Below, piece after piece: positions 31,187 through 39,860 of a stretch of 64,000 bases of DNA (its first letter is position 1; each line of letters begins with the position of its first letter). The stretch covers positions 1 to 64,000 of the forward strand of contig NZ_OBEF01000004.1 of the NCBI RefSeq assembly GCF_900215375.1, written 5' to 3'. The notes below the pieces were generated by a model. That model searched no databases. It worked only from the letters and a program-made list of their open reading frames with translations, and was not told the origin of the DNA. The translations under genes were made by a program, and so were the position numbers. Source of the stretch: Enterobacter sp. CC120223-11. Lineage in GTDB: Bacteria > Pseudomonadota > Gammaproteobacteria > Enterobacterales > Enterobacteriaceae.

Positions 31187-32614
31187 CTACTTCAGTTCAT
31201 CGTCCACGTTAAGGGTTAAGCTTCGGCTGTCACGCAGCCTGCGGAACCAGGCCGCTGACTTCTTCGCCCGGCGAGCCCTGTTATTCTCCAGATCGATCTC
31301 AATCAGCCCGTAGCGATTCTTGAAGGCGTTCATGGGCGAAACGTTGTCAGTAAATGCCCACAGCATATAGCCGCGGCAGTTGGCACCGTCCTGCTTCGCC
31401 CGCAGCGTTTGCCACAGGTGCTCGCCGATAAAGTCGATGCGGTAGTCATCTTCAATAACGCCGTCACGGTTACGGAACTGCCCCTCGTTCTCAATCCCCA
31501 TCCCGCTTTCCGCCACAAACCACGGAATGTTGCGGTACTCATTTTTAATACGCATCGCCATGTCGTACACAATCTGCGGGTAAATTTCCCAGCCGCGGGA
31601 TTTGTTCATCCGCCGCCCCGGCAACTCGAACGGCTCGTAGTAATACGCCGGGTGGAAAGGCGTTTCCGGGTGCCAGGCACGGGATGGCGCTTTCACGCGA
31701 TGCGGGTAGTACAGATTGATGCCAAGCTCGTCGACCGTGTTCGCACGGATCTCCGCCAACTCTTCCTGCGTGTAATCCCATGCCACAGCATGTTTTTCCA
31801 GCAACGTGAACAGCTCTGCCGGGTACTCACCGTGAACGAAGGGATCGAGGAACACGCGATTGTAGAACAGATCGTAAACCTCTGCGGCACGGACATCGTG
31901 CGCGGCGCTGGAGCGTGGATAAGTCACTTCCGGGTTGAGAATACACCCTACGCTGCCACGATAGCCCTTCTCGCGGAACAGCTTTACCACCCGCGCCGTC
32001 GCCAGCACCTTGTGATGATTCCACTGCATCCAGGTGCCCGTATTCTGTTCATACGGCCAGCGAAGCGCATCCAGATAGACCCGCGTCTGCACCACAATCG
32101 GCTCGTTGAAGGTGAACCAGCGCGTGACTTTGTGGTGATAGCGGGCGAAGACTTTTTCCACGTAGCGAACGTAAAGCTCAACCACTTTTTTGGACGCCCA
32201 GCCGCCATAGGTTTCCAGCAAATAGCCCGGCAACTCGTAATGTTCGAGGCAAATCATCGGCGTGATGCCGTGGGCGAGCAGTTCGTCGAACAGCGCATCG
32301 TAGTATGCCGCGTACTCTTCATCGACGGTGACGTTTTCATAATCGGTCAGAAAGCGTGACCAGTTGATCGAGGTGCGGTAATGCGTGAGCCCCGCCTCCT
32401 TCATTAACGCGACGTCTTCACGAAAACGGTTGATAAAATCCGTGGCAACTGCAGGACCATAGCCGTTATGCCAGACGTGTCTGTCGTTTTTGTACCAGAG
32501 ATCGGGCCAGGAATCCTGGCCCTCTTTTTTGCCTCTCCAGCCTTCAGTTTGCCAGGCGGAGGCAGCGGCCCCGAGAATGAATTCCTGTGGTATGGCGATA
32601 GTTTTCTGACTCAT
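31187..32614 (-). CDS. Glycoside hydrolase family 1, probable 6-phospho-beta-glucosidase
   Basis: 475-aa cytoplasmic GH1 enzyme expected to hydrolyse a phosphorylated beta-glucoside delivered by the adjacent PTS permease. The acid/base motif TFNEP is near residue 170. The nucleophile motif is FVAESGMG near residue 390, where many members have ITENG. The C-terminal RRAKKSAAWFRR matches the phosphate-binding KKS region of 6-phospho enzymes. I chose the ATG at 32614 (MSQKTIAIPQEFILGAAASAWQ) with a GAGGA site; reading to 32686 would run into the permease gene. It lies 7 nt after the EIIC stop. The sugar (cellobiose, an aryl-glucoside or similar) cannot be told from sequence. Confidence 0.92.
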   Translation of the reverse strand: MSQKTIAIPQEFILGAAASAWQTEGWRGKKEGQDSWPDLWYKNDRHVWHNGYGPAVATDFINRFREDVALMKEAGLTHYRTSINWSRFLTDYENVTVDEEYAAYYDALFDELLAHGITPMICLEHYELPGYLLETYGGWASKKVVELYVRYVEKVFARYHHKVTRWFTFNEPIVVQTRVYLDALRWPYEQNTGTWMQWNHHKVLATARVVKLFREKGYRGSVGCILNPEVTYPRSSAAHDVRAAEVYDLFYNRVFLDPFVHGEYPAELFTLLEKHAVAWDYTQEELAEIRANTVDELGINLYYPHRVKAPSRAWHPETPFHPAYYYEPFELPGRRMNKSRGWEIYPQIVYDMAMRIKNEYRNIPWFVAESGMGIENEGQFRNRDGVIEDDYRIDFIGEHLWQTLRAKQDGANCRGYMLWAFTDNVSPMNAFKNRYGLIEIDLENNRARRAKKSAAWFRRLRDSRSLTLNVDDELK

Positions 32615-32621
32615 TGCGTCC

Positions 32622-33956
32622 TCATGCGTTCTCAGTGGCCTGCTGCTGCGCCTGTAGCTGTGCCTGCTCCGCACGGCGGGAGGCAATTTTCACAAACGGC
32701 AGATAAATAATGATGGAGGTGACGATGCAAATCAGCTGCGTGATAACCGCCCCCATAGAACCCGCGGTTGACAGCCAGGCGTTGATCAGCGGCGGCGTGG
32801 TCCACGGCACCATCACCACGGCTTTACCGGCAAAGCCCGTGACGGTGGCGAAATAGCCAATCGACCCGGTCACCAGAGGGGTGATGATGAACGGAATAGC
32901 CAGAATCGGGTTGAGCATAATCGGCATGCCGAAAATCACCGGCTCATTGATGTTAAACAGGCCAGGCCCGATTGAGAGCTTGGCGATCTCCTTCATTTCT
33001 TTGCGTTTTGTCGCAATCATTACCGCAATCAGCAGGCCGATAGTCAGGCCGGAACCCCCGATGCTCATGTACACATCCCAGAACGGCATGGTGATAATGT
33101 TCGGCACCTCTTTGCCCTGCTCGAAGGCGCTCATGTTGACGGTGATCGCCCCCAGCAGCAGCGGCTCGCGGATCGGTTTGATCATCTGGTTGCCGTGAAT
33201 GCCGATCACCCAGAACAGCTGGGCAACAAACATAAGCAGCAGAATACCCGGCAGGCTTTGCACCACGCGCTCCAGCGGCTGCTGGACGACCTGATACACC
33301 GCATCGTAGAGATACATGCCCGTCAGCTGATGGAACACGAAGCCGAAGGTGGCGATGGCCGTCGTGGTAATGATCGCCGGGATCAGCGCGGAGAACGACG
33401 CAGAAACGTTCGGCGGCACGGTATCCGGCATTTTGATTTTCAGGCCCGGACGCCCTTCCAGCCAGCAGTACACTTCCACTGACAAAATGGCGATAAACAT
33501 GCCAAGGAACAGGCTACGGGTGTCGGAGAACTGGCGCAGCAGCACGTCTTTCACCACATGCATCTGACCGTCCACCAGCATCTCTACGGTGGTTGGGGTC
33601 ACACAGATAAAGCAAATCACCGCCAACAGCCCGGGGAACAGCGTCTTAATGCCGTTGATGCGGCCCAACTCAATGCCGATTAAGAACACTGCGCCGATAT
33701 TGAGGAAGTTCAGCGTGGCGTAGTTAATCGCCGCGGTAATTGGCTTCAGCGCCGCCAGGAACGACAGCGCCTGGAAGCTTGCCAGACCGTTTTTCGGGTC
33801 CAGTACCATGTTGGAAATCAGTACCGAAAAGGCGCCGACGATGATCACCGGCATGAGGGTTATAAAGGAAGATTTGATTGCCATGATATAGCGGTAGCTA
33901 TTGAATTTCGTGGCGAAACTTCCCAGAGAGTCGATCAGTTTTTCCTGAAATGCCAT
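32622..33956 (-). CDS. PTS sugar transporter subunit IIC, cellobiose/lactose family
   Basis: 444-aa membrane permease of the Lac/cellobiose PTS superfamily (ChbC/CelB-like) with about ten membrane segments. The signature IGPGLFNINEPVIFGMPIMLNP is near residue 335, and the SIGGSGLTIG segment is also conserved. No IIA or IIB domain is fused and none is encoded nearby, so it must borrow these from another system such as Chb. A GAGGT ribosome site lies 9 nt before the ATG. It is the first gene of an operon with the 6-phospho-glycosidase, divergent from a LacI regulator whose probable operators cover the promoter region. Confidence 0.92.
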   Translation of the reverse strand: MAFQEKLIDSLGSFATKFNSYRYIMAIKSSFITLMPVIIVGAFSVLISNMVLDPKNGLASFQALSFLAALKPITAAINYATLNFLNIGAVFLIGIELGRINGIKTLFPGLLAVICFICVTPTTVEMLVDGQMHVVKDVLLRQFSDTRSLFLGMFIAILSVEVYCWLEGRPGLKIKMPDTVPPNVSASFSALIPAIITTTAIATFGFVFHQLTGMYLYDAVYQVVQQPLERVVQSLPGILLLMFVAQLFWVIGIHGNQMIKPIREPLLLGAITVNMSAFEQGKEVPNIITMPFWDVYMSIGGSGLTIGLLIAVMIATKRKEMKEIAKLSIGPGLFNINEPVIFGMPIMLNPILAIPFIITPLVTGSIGYFATVTGFAGKAVVMVPWTTPPLINAWLSTAGSMGAVITQLICIVTSIIIYLPFVKIASRRAEQAQLQAQQQATENA

Positions 33957-33980
33957 AGGGGTGATACCTCAAATGTGGCT

Positions 33981-34008
33981 TTTATAGAATGGGTTTACAG
34001 CCTTGTAA
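33981..34008 (-). promoter_or_regulatory. Promoter of the EIIC/6-phospho-glycosidase operon
   Basis: On the minus strand TTACAA (34003-34008) and TATAAA (33981-33986) are separated by 16 bp, ending about 25 nt before the start codon. The first operator-like palindrome (34011-34024) directly abuts the -35 hexamer. Confidence 0.6.
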
Positions 34009-34010
34009 CA

Positions 34011-34118
34011 TTTGGCATACCAAAAATAGCGATGTGTCGGACAAAGTTCTGTGACTGAGCTCTCATGACGACATTTGGTATTCCAAACAAAGTTAAAAAC
34101 CCAACATTGGCATACCAC
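34011..34118. promoter_or_regulatory. Three phased LacI-type operators with a CRP-like site between them
   Basis: Palindromes TTTGGCATACCAAA (34011-34024), TTTGGTATTCCAAA (34074-34087) and the shorter TTGGCATACCA (34107-34117) share one core. Their centres are 63 and 32 bp apart, close to 6 and 3 helical turns, so all three face the same side of the DNA. TGTGA-N6-TCTCA at 34050-34065, one mismatch from the CRP core, lies between the first two. The adjacent LacI-family gene is the obvious binding protein. Confidence 0.72.
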
Positions 34119-34253
34119 GCAATCTTTACAGGGATATTCAGATAAAACCCTGTCAAAAGCGTGATCTCGATAGTTATTTGTCACGAGGGCGGCAGATATG
34201 GCACTGAATGTCTGTGATAAACTGCGGCTATCAACGGGTATCAGGAATAAATA

Positions 34254-35288
34254 ATGGCAACAATGCTGGATGTCTCACTACGCGCTGGCGTGTCGAAAGC
34301 GACCGTTTCCCGCGTGCTGAACGGCACAGGTCAGGTAAAAGAAAGCACCCGCAAGCAGGTGTACAAAGCCATGGAAGAGCTGGGTTATCGTCCGAATTTT
34401 TTGGCGCGCTCGCTCGCGAACCGAACCAGCAACAGCATCGGCCTGGTGGTCTCCACCTTCGATGGCTTCTATTTTGGCAGGCTGCTTCAGCAGGCCTCAC
34501 GCCAGACGGAAACCCACGGCAAGCAGTTGATCGTCACCGACGGTCACGACACTCCAGAACGTGAAGAGCAGGCCGTGCAGATGCTGGCAGACCGCCAGTG
34601 TGATGCCATCGTGCTCTACACCCGCTTTATGAGCGAAAAAGCGATCATGAAGCTCATTAACTCCATCGCCATGCCGGTGGTGGTGATCAACCGCGACGTC
34701 AGCCAGATGCGCGATCGCTGCGTCTTCTTCGAGCAGCAGGATGCCGCGTTCCAGGCGGTGGATTATCTGATTACCCAGGGCCATCGTGATATCGCCTGCA
34801 TTACCGTGCCCATCCACACGCCAACGGGTAAAGCGCGCCTGCAGGGCTACCGCAATGCGCTGGAAAAGCACGGCATCGCATGGGATCAGAACAAAGTGAA
34901 ATATGGCGATTCCGGCATGACGCGAGGCTATGAGCTGTGTCAGCAACTGCTGGAAGAGAAGGTGGAGTTCAGCGCCCTGTTTGCCTGTAACGACGATATG
35001 GCTTTGGGCGCGTCAAAAGCGCTGCATCAGGCGGGTTTACGCATTCCACAGGACATTTCGCTGTTCGGCTTCGACGATGCCCCATGCGCCAGGTGGCTTG
35101 AACCGGGGCTTTCAACGGTGTATCTGCCGATCGATAACATGATAACCACCGCGATCGACCAGGCCATCAAACTTGCCAATGACCTGCCTATCGAGACTCT
35201 GCCGCCCTTCACCGGTAAGCTGGTGCTGCGCGACTCAGTCACCACCGGTCCGTTTTATCAGAACAATTCCAGCGCCAGCAGCTCCTGA
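34254..35288 (+). CDS. LacI family transcriptional regulator of the beta-glucoside islet
   Basis: 344-aa LacI-family repressor. Helix-turn-helix MLDVSLRAGVSKATVSRVLNGTG occupies residues 4-26, with hinge NFLARSLANRTSNSIG near 48-63, then the sugar-binding core with CNDDMALGASKAL and LFGFDDAPCARWLEPGLSTV. It is only distantly similar to GalR. It is divergent from the EIIC/6-phospho-glycosidase operon and almost certainly controls it through the three TTTGG-N4-CCAAA palindromes. Its last 31 nt overlap the convergent lysA gene. A CAGGA site precedes the ATG. Confidence 0.92.
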   Translation: MATMLDVSLRAGVSKATVSRVLNGTGQVKESTRKQVYKAMEELGYRPNFLARSLANRTSNSIGLVVSTFDGFYFGRLLQQASRQTETHGKQLIVTDGHDTPEREEQAVQMLADRQCDAIVLYTRFMSEKAIMKLINSIAMPVVVINRDVSQMRDRCVFFEQQDAAFQAVDYLITQGHRDIACITVPIHTPTGKARLQGYRNALEKHGIAWDQNKVKYGDSGMTRGYELCQQLLEEKVEFSALFACNDDMALGASKALHQAGLRIPQDISLFGFDDAPCARWLEPGLSTVYLPIDNMITTAIDQAIKLANDLPIETLPPFTGKLVLRDSVTTGPFYQNNSSASSS

Positions 35289-36520
35289 ATCGTCTGGCGA
35301 CGACGGATGAGTTTTGCCACGCCGTTGTCGTACAGCACTTCCGGCAGCAGCGGGCGGCTGTTGTAGTTGGAGGACATCGACGCGCCGTAGGCACCGGTAT
35401 CGTGCAGCACCAGATAATCTCCCGGGGCAACCTGCGGCAGCTCACGCGTCTCCACTTTGCCGCCTTCCTGTTGCGTAAAGACATCACCCGATTCACACAG
35501 CGGACCCGCCACCACGGTTTCCACTTGCGGGGCCTGAGACAGATCGCGGCCATCGGCGGCCAGCGCCGAAATATGGTGATAGCTGCCGTACATCGATGGA
35601 CGCATCAGGTCGTTAAAACCGGCGTCAATCAGCACGAAGTGGCGGCTGCCCATGTTTTTCACGCTGCGCACCTGCGACACCAGCACGCCGGACTCCGCCA
35701 CCAGGAAACGGCCCGGTTCAATTTCCAGCTTCACCGCATGCCCGAGGTGCTTCGCGATTTGCTCGCGGGCGGCATTCCACAGGCCGAAATAGTGCTGCGT
35801 ATCGATGGTTTCATCGTCGTAGTGATATGGAATGGATAAGCCGCCGCCGGCAGAGATGGCCTCCAGATCCTGACCAAACTCAATAACCTGGCGCACCATT
35901 GCGCCGCACACCTGCTCCAGATGTCCGTAATCCACGCCGGATCCGATATGCATATGGATGCCGACGAGCTTCAGTTTGTAACGCTGGATCACCTCCAGCG
36001 CCTGAGGCAGATCGCTATACCAGATCCCATGCTTGCTGTTTTCGCCGCCGGTATTGGTTTTCTGGCTGTGGCCGTGACCGAAGCCCGGATTCACGCGCAG
36101 CCAGACAGGATGCCCGGGCGACACAGCACCAAGCTGCGCCAGCATATCAACAGAACCCGCGTTCACCGGGATCTTCAGTTCGGCAACGCGCGCGATAGTC
36201 GCTTCGTCGATCATATCGGCGGTGAACACAATATCGTTGGGATGCGCAACGGGATCGTAACCCGCTGCCAGCGCGCGCTCGATTTCACCGAGCGACACGG
36301 AATCCACCTTCACACCCTGCTCGCGCATCAGGCGCAGAATATGAATATTCGAGCAGGCCTTCTGGGCAAAGCGCACCACGTCAAACTGGCTGAGTTGGGC
36401 AATCTGCTTGCGGATGATGGCCGCATCGTAAACCCACACTGGACAGCCAAACTCCGCAGGCAGGCGCAGCAGGTTTTCAGCATTCAGGTCGGTGTCAGTC
36501 GTGTGAAGTGGACGTGGCAT
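35258..36520 (-). CDS. lysA: Diaminopimelate decarboxylase
   Basis: PLP enzyme that decarboxylates meso-diaminopimelate to L-lysine, the last step of lysine synthesis. 420 aa, as in E. coli. Motifs include the PLP-lysine region VVRFAQKACSNIHIL (Lys near residue 54), HMHIGSGVDYGHLEQVC, the glycine loop SAGGGLSIPY, EIEPGRFLVAESG, and the active-site PLCESGDVFTQ (Cys/Glu from the partner subunit). It is divergent from its activator lysR across 121 bp and overlaps the incoming LacI gene by 31 nt at the 3' end. Confidence 0.97.
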   Translation of the reverse strand: MPRPLHTTDTDLNAENLLRLPAEFGCPVWVYDAAIIRKQIAQLSQFDVVRFAQKACSNIHILRLMREQGVKVDSVSLGEIERALAAGYDPVAHPNDIVFTADMIDEATIARVAELKIPVNAGSVDMLAQLGAVSPGHPVWLRVNPGFGHGHSQKTNTGGENSKHGIWYSDLPQALEVIQRYKLKLVGIHMHIGSGVDYGHLEQVCGAMVRQVIEFGQDLEAISAGGGLSIPYHYDDETIDTQHYFGLWNAAREQIAKHLGHAVKLEIEPGRFLVAESGVLVSQVRSVKNMGSRHFVLIDAGFNDLMRPSMYGSYHHISALAADGRDLSQAPQVETVVAGPLCESGDVFTQQEGGKVETRELPQVAPGDYLVLHDTGAYGASMSSNYNSRPLLPEVLYDNGVAKLIRRRQTIQELLALELF

Positions 36521-36641
36521 GGTGAACTCCGGTTTATTCGCTTTCAGAGGATTACGCCACAGGGAAAGCAGAATAAAAAATATCGTTTTATCCTGACTTC
36601 ATGCAAAATTGATATGGATAACGTTCTGGAAGGAGTTCGTC
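36521..36641. promoter_or_regulatory. Divergent lysA-lysR control region
   Basis: This 121-bp AT-rich gap holds two imperfect dyads: ATATC (36580-36584) with GATAT (36611-36615), and TTATCC (36588-36593) with GGATAA (36616-36621). LysR activates lysA in the absence of lysine and represses itself from this interval in E. coli. The dyads are candidate LysR contacts only. Confidence 0.45.
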
Positions 36642-37589
36642 ATGCCCGCGGTCAATCTGCGCCACATCGAGATTTTTCACGCCGTGATGACCACTGGCAA
36701 CCTGACCGAAGCCGCCGCGATGCTGCATACCTCGCAGCCAACCGTCAGCCGGGAACTGGCGCGGCTTGAAAAAGTGCTGGGGCTGAAGCTGTTCGAACGT
36801 ACCCGTGGGCGTCTGCACCCGACGGTGCAGGGACTGCGTCTGTTTGAAGAGGTTCAGCGCTCGTGGTACGGGCTGGACAGGATCCTGAGCACCGCCGAAA
36901 GCCTGCGCGAATTTCGCCAGGGCGAGCTTTCCGTGGTCTGCCTGCCGGTATTTTCACAATCCTTTTTACCGGCGCTGCTGCAGCCGTTTCTCGACCGCTT
37001 TCCGGACGTCAGCCTGCAAATTGTGCCGCAGGAATCGCCGCTGCTGGAAGAGTGGCTTTCGGCGCAGCGTCACGATTTAGGCTTAACGGAAACGCTGCAC
37101 ACGCCGCCCGGCACGGAGCGCACGCCGCTGCTGAGCATGAATGAAGTGTGCGTCCTGCCCGCGAAGCATCCGCTGGCGAAAAAAGCAGTGCTGACGCCGA
37201 AGGATTTTGACGGCCAGAACTATATCAGCCTGTCGCGAACGGACAGCTATCGCCAGCTCCTCGACGGCCTCTTTGCCGAGCACGAGGCACACCGGAGAAT
37301 GGTGGTGGAAACCCACAGCGCGGCGTCCATCTGTGCGATGGTGCGGACAGGCGTCGGGATTTCCGTCGTTAACCCCTTCACCGCGCTGGATTACGCTTAC
37401 AGCGGCGAAGAGAGTGGGATCGCCATTCGCCGCTTCAGCGTGGAAGTGCCCTTTACCGTCAGCCTGATTCGCCCGCTGCATCGGCCGGGTTCGGCCCTGG
37501 TCGATGCCTTTGTTGCACATCTGCAAAACAGCGTGCAGACCCTGGTTGAACCACTGGAAAAGATGCTGAGCGACGTCAGGAAAGCATAA
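36642..37589 (+). CDS. lysR: Transcriptional activator of lysA, LysR
   Basis: 315-aa founding member of the LysR family. Winged-helix DNA-binding domain at residues 1-65 ([38 protein letters not shown]), then the coinducer domain with [14 protein letters not shown] and [23 protein letters not shown] chose the ATG at 36642, with AAGGAG 6 nt upstream and the family start [10 protein letters not shown]. The C-terminal ~25 residues diverge from E. coli. It overlaps the convergent ygeA by 14 nt. Confidence 0.95.
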   Translation: MPAVNLRHIEIFHAVMTTGNLTEAAAMLHTSQPTVSRELARLEKVLGLKLFERTRGRLHPTVQGLRLFEEVQRSWYGLDRILSTAESLREFRQGELSVVCLPVFSQSFLPALLQPFLDRFPDVSLQIVPQESPLLEEWLSAQRHDLGLTETLHTPPGTERTPLLSMNEVCVLPAKHPLAKKAVLTPKDFDGQNYISLSRTDSYRQLLDGLFAEHEAHRRMVVETHSAASICAMVRTGVGISVVNPFTALDYAYSGEESGIAIRRFSVEVPFTVSLIRPLHRPGSALVDAFVAHLQNSVQTLVEPLEKMLSDVRKA

Positions 37590-38268
37590 AGTCAACGGCG
37601 TCGGAGGCGTGCAGCGCGGCGGTGTCGAACACCGGCACCGGGCTGCGTTCTTCAGGCACCAGCAGGCCGATTTCCGTGCAGCCAAAAATCACGCCTTCCG
37701 CCCCTTCGCTGACCAGGCGTTCGATGACCTGGACATAGTAAGCGCGGGAAGCTTCGCTGAAGGTGCCCAGGCACAGCTCTTCGAAGATGATCTGATTGAT
37801 GCGCGCCCGCTCCTCTGCGTCAGGGATAATCGTGTTCAGCGAGAACTCCTGCTCCAGACGTCCGCGATAAAAATCCTGCTCCATCGTATAGCGTGTGCCT
37901 AAAAGCGCCACATTACGCACGCCCTGTTTTTCAATGGCGCGGCCTGTCGCGTCGGCGATATGTAAAAACGGCACGGCGCATCGCAGTTCAATATGGGAAG
38001 CCACTTTATGCATGGTGTTGGTACAGAGCACAATGCCTTCTGCGCCAATACTTTCCAAATCGGCCGCCGCCTGCGCCAGCATCTCCCCTGCCTTATCCCA
38101 CTCCCCCGCCGACTGGCAGGCTTCTATCTCGTGAAAATCGACGCTGTGCATCAGGATTTTTGCCGAGTGCAGGCCGCCGAGTCGCTGCTTGATGCCTTCA
38201 TTGATCAGACGATAGTAAGGGATGGTCGATTCCCAGCTCATACCGCCAAGCAGGCCGATGGTTTTCAT
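37576..38268 (-). CDS. ygeA: Amino-acid racemase YgeA (Asp/Glu racemase family)
   Basis: 230-aa PLP-independent racemase. The two catalytic cysteines of the family are present in LCTNTMHKV (near residue 82) and [10 protein letters not shown] (near residue 197). The N terminus [15 protein letters not shown] is the family signature. The E. coli protein has been reported to racemise several amino acids, with homoserine a good substrate. It is convergent with lysR, overlapping it by 14 nt, and is followed upstream by an unrelated chain-length gene instead of araE. Confidence 0.93.
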   Translation of the reverse strand: MKTIGLLGGMSWESTIPYYRLINEGIKQRLGGLHSAKILMHSVDFHEIEACQSAGEWDKAGEMLAQAAADLESIGAEGIVLCTNTMHKVASHIELRCAVPFLHIADATGRAIEKQGVRNVALLGTRYTMEQDFYRGRLEQEFSLNTIIPDAEERARINQIIFEELCLGTFSEASRAYYVQVIERLVSEGAEGVIFGCTEIGLLVPEERSPVPVFDTAALHASDAVDFMLS

Positions 38269-38327
38269 GGAGGTTCCTTTCTGAGTTTTTCACGGTGAAA
38301 CAACCTTACCCTGCCGAGCGGACAGAA

Positions 38328-38351
38328 AAAAGGAGGCAAATGCCTCCTTTT
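38328..38351 (-). terminator. Terminator of the fepE-like gene
   Basis: Eleven-pair stem AAAAGGAGGCA/TGCCTCCTTTT with a 2-nt loop and flanking A/T runs, 33 nt after the chain-length gene stop. It would work in both directions and insulates ygeA. Confidence 0.75.
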
Positions 38352-38384
38352 CGCTAATGAGATAAAATGTGAATGTCGGACGCA

Positions 38385-39512
38385 CTACTCGGCCGCAAGC
38401 CTCGGGCTGTGGCGGGAACGCACTGCCTGCTGCAACAGTACGCCGCCGCACGCCAGCATTCCACCCACGATCGCCGCCAGCAGAACAATCAGCGTTTTTC
38501 CCGGGCCATCTTTTTTCACCGGCAAAGAGGGAGAAAGCTGATAATTCACCACCGGAAACTGAATTGACTTGATATTGAGGGCTTCGAGCTGCTTCAGGAG
38601 ATATTCACGGTTAAGAATCTCCGCATTCAGCTCCGAGACATCAGTGATCGATTTTTCGATTTCCAGCTTTTTGTTGAGCCCTTCGGTGCCCAGGGTCACT
38701 GAAAAATCTGGATCGTCCTTAATTGCCTGACCGTTGCTGTAAACTGGTTTATTAATTCCGGCCGCTTTTGCCACCTGCAGGGAATAATCCAGACGCTTGA
38801 TTTTGGCCTCTTTGGCATTTTCCAACTGCGCGCGATCTAACGCCAGGCGCTGCTTTTCGACCTGCACTTTCATCATCACTGTGTCATGAATGTTCGTCAT
38901 GGTTTGTGACACCACTTTATCCGCCACGAACCGCATGTAGCCAGCAAGAATAGCCTGCGCTTCTTCAGGCTGTGGACCCGTGAAGGAGAGCGTCCATGAA
39001 TGGTACGGTGTAGTTGGCCCATTTTTATTATCTGCATCATCCAGGGCCCTCATTCGCTCAGACATCGCCACAATCGCGCGGTGTAGCTCAATAGGGTCAA
39101 CATTCACTCCCTCAAACTGGCTCATCAACGAAGGGGTGGATTTCACATACTCCTCGAGCAAAACGGAGGATTTAAACTTCTTAATAAACAGATTAAAGAG
39201 GTTGCCACTGTCAATTTTCAAATCGACGTTCAGCACCTGTACAGTGGAGAGCAGTTGGTTAAGCGGCACCAATTGATTACGCTCAGCGGAGGTGATAACC
39301 GAATTGCTGGTCCATTTTTGCGGCAGAAGAAGGCTCACGGCAAATCCCAGCAGGGCGAAACAGAAGACCACACTCAAAATACGTTTTTTGGCATTCCACA
39401 GCGTTTCAGCCAGCGCAAGCAGGTCAATTTCTTGCGGCTCGCGGGAGGATAATGCGGGACGTGGGAAAGAGATGATCGCATCCGTTTGCGGTTTAATATC
39501 CATAGTAGACAT
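38385..39512 (-). CDS. Wzz/FepE family O-antigen chain-length regulator
   Basis: 375-aa inner-membrane polysaccharide co-polymerase. It has a first membrane helix near 41-62 (RILSVVFCFALLGFAVSLLLP), a large periplasmic part with heptad-rich helices, and a second helix near 335-357 preceded by the Pro-rich motif YQLSPSLPVKKDGPGKT. The end motif and NGQAIKDDPDFSVTLG closely resemble E. coli FepE (377 aa), which sets very long O-antigen, more than WzzB. It is not beside the fep/ent genes but in the slot where E. coli carries araE. No clear ribosome site precedes the ATG at 39512, and an in-frame ATG is also present at 39503. Confidence 0.88.
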   Translation of the reverse strand: MSTMDIKPQTDAIISFPRPALSSREPQEIDLLALAETLWNAKKRILSVVFCFALLGFAVSLLLPQKWTSNSVITSAERNQLVPLNQLLSTVQVLNVDLKIDSGNLFNLFIKKFKSSVLLEEYVKSTPSLMSQFEGVNVDPIELHRAIVAMSERMRALDDADNKNGPTTPYHSWTLSFTGPQPEEAQAILAGYMRFVADKVVSQTMTNIHDTVMMKVQVEKQRLALDRAQLENAKEAKIKRLDYSLQVAKAAGINKPVYSNGQAIKDDPDFSVTLGTEGLNKKLEIEKSITDVSELNAEILNREYLLKQLEALNIKSIQFPVVNYQLSPSLPVKKDGPGKTLIVLLAAIVGGMLACGGVLLQQAVRSRHSPRLAAE

Positions 39513-39860
39513 GATTAGACATTAATTCTTCGTAGGGGTAAGTGCCAGCCAATATAACCTTATAAGAATTATCTGAAAACCCTAAACTTCTAATAAATGA
39601 AAAATACAGGGTATTCAGGAAGAAGTTTGTCAAAAGCTGGCGGATTTTTTTGGGGTCAAACAGCAAAACCTACGAAAACAGGCAGTTGAAAAACATGAAA
39701 TCCCCCGTTGCATAGTGCGAGCCTAAATTTTTATTTAAAAAATCCTATTTTTGAGTATTCAATTAAATGCACTCAAAGAATTAATGAATTTAATAAATAT
39801 ATTTCCTGAATACAAAAAACCCTGCCATTGAGCAGGGTTATGATTTGCAATAACGGTGAA
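39513..39860. other. AT-rich intergenic region upstream of the fepE-like gene
   Basis: These 348 bases between the fepE-like gene and kduD contain no credible gene. On the minus strand a TTGACA hexamer (39629-39634) may be the -35 of the fepE-like promoter, but no good -10 stands at 16-18 bp. The right end holds the kduD terminator. The rest is very AT-rich and carries no motif I recognise. Confidence 0.5.
39814..39839 (-). terminator. Terminator of kduD
   Basis: Minus-strand stem AACCCTGC/GCAGGGTT with a 6-nt loop followed by a T run (TTTTTT G), 21 nt after the kduD stop. Confidence 0.8.

Noticed and set aside
33969..34184. A 71-codon minus-strand frame between the EIIC gene and the LacI gene
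   Set aside because: It covers the promoter and all three operators, and its product is Cys-rich without a family.
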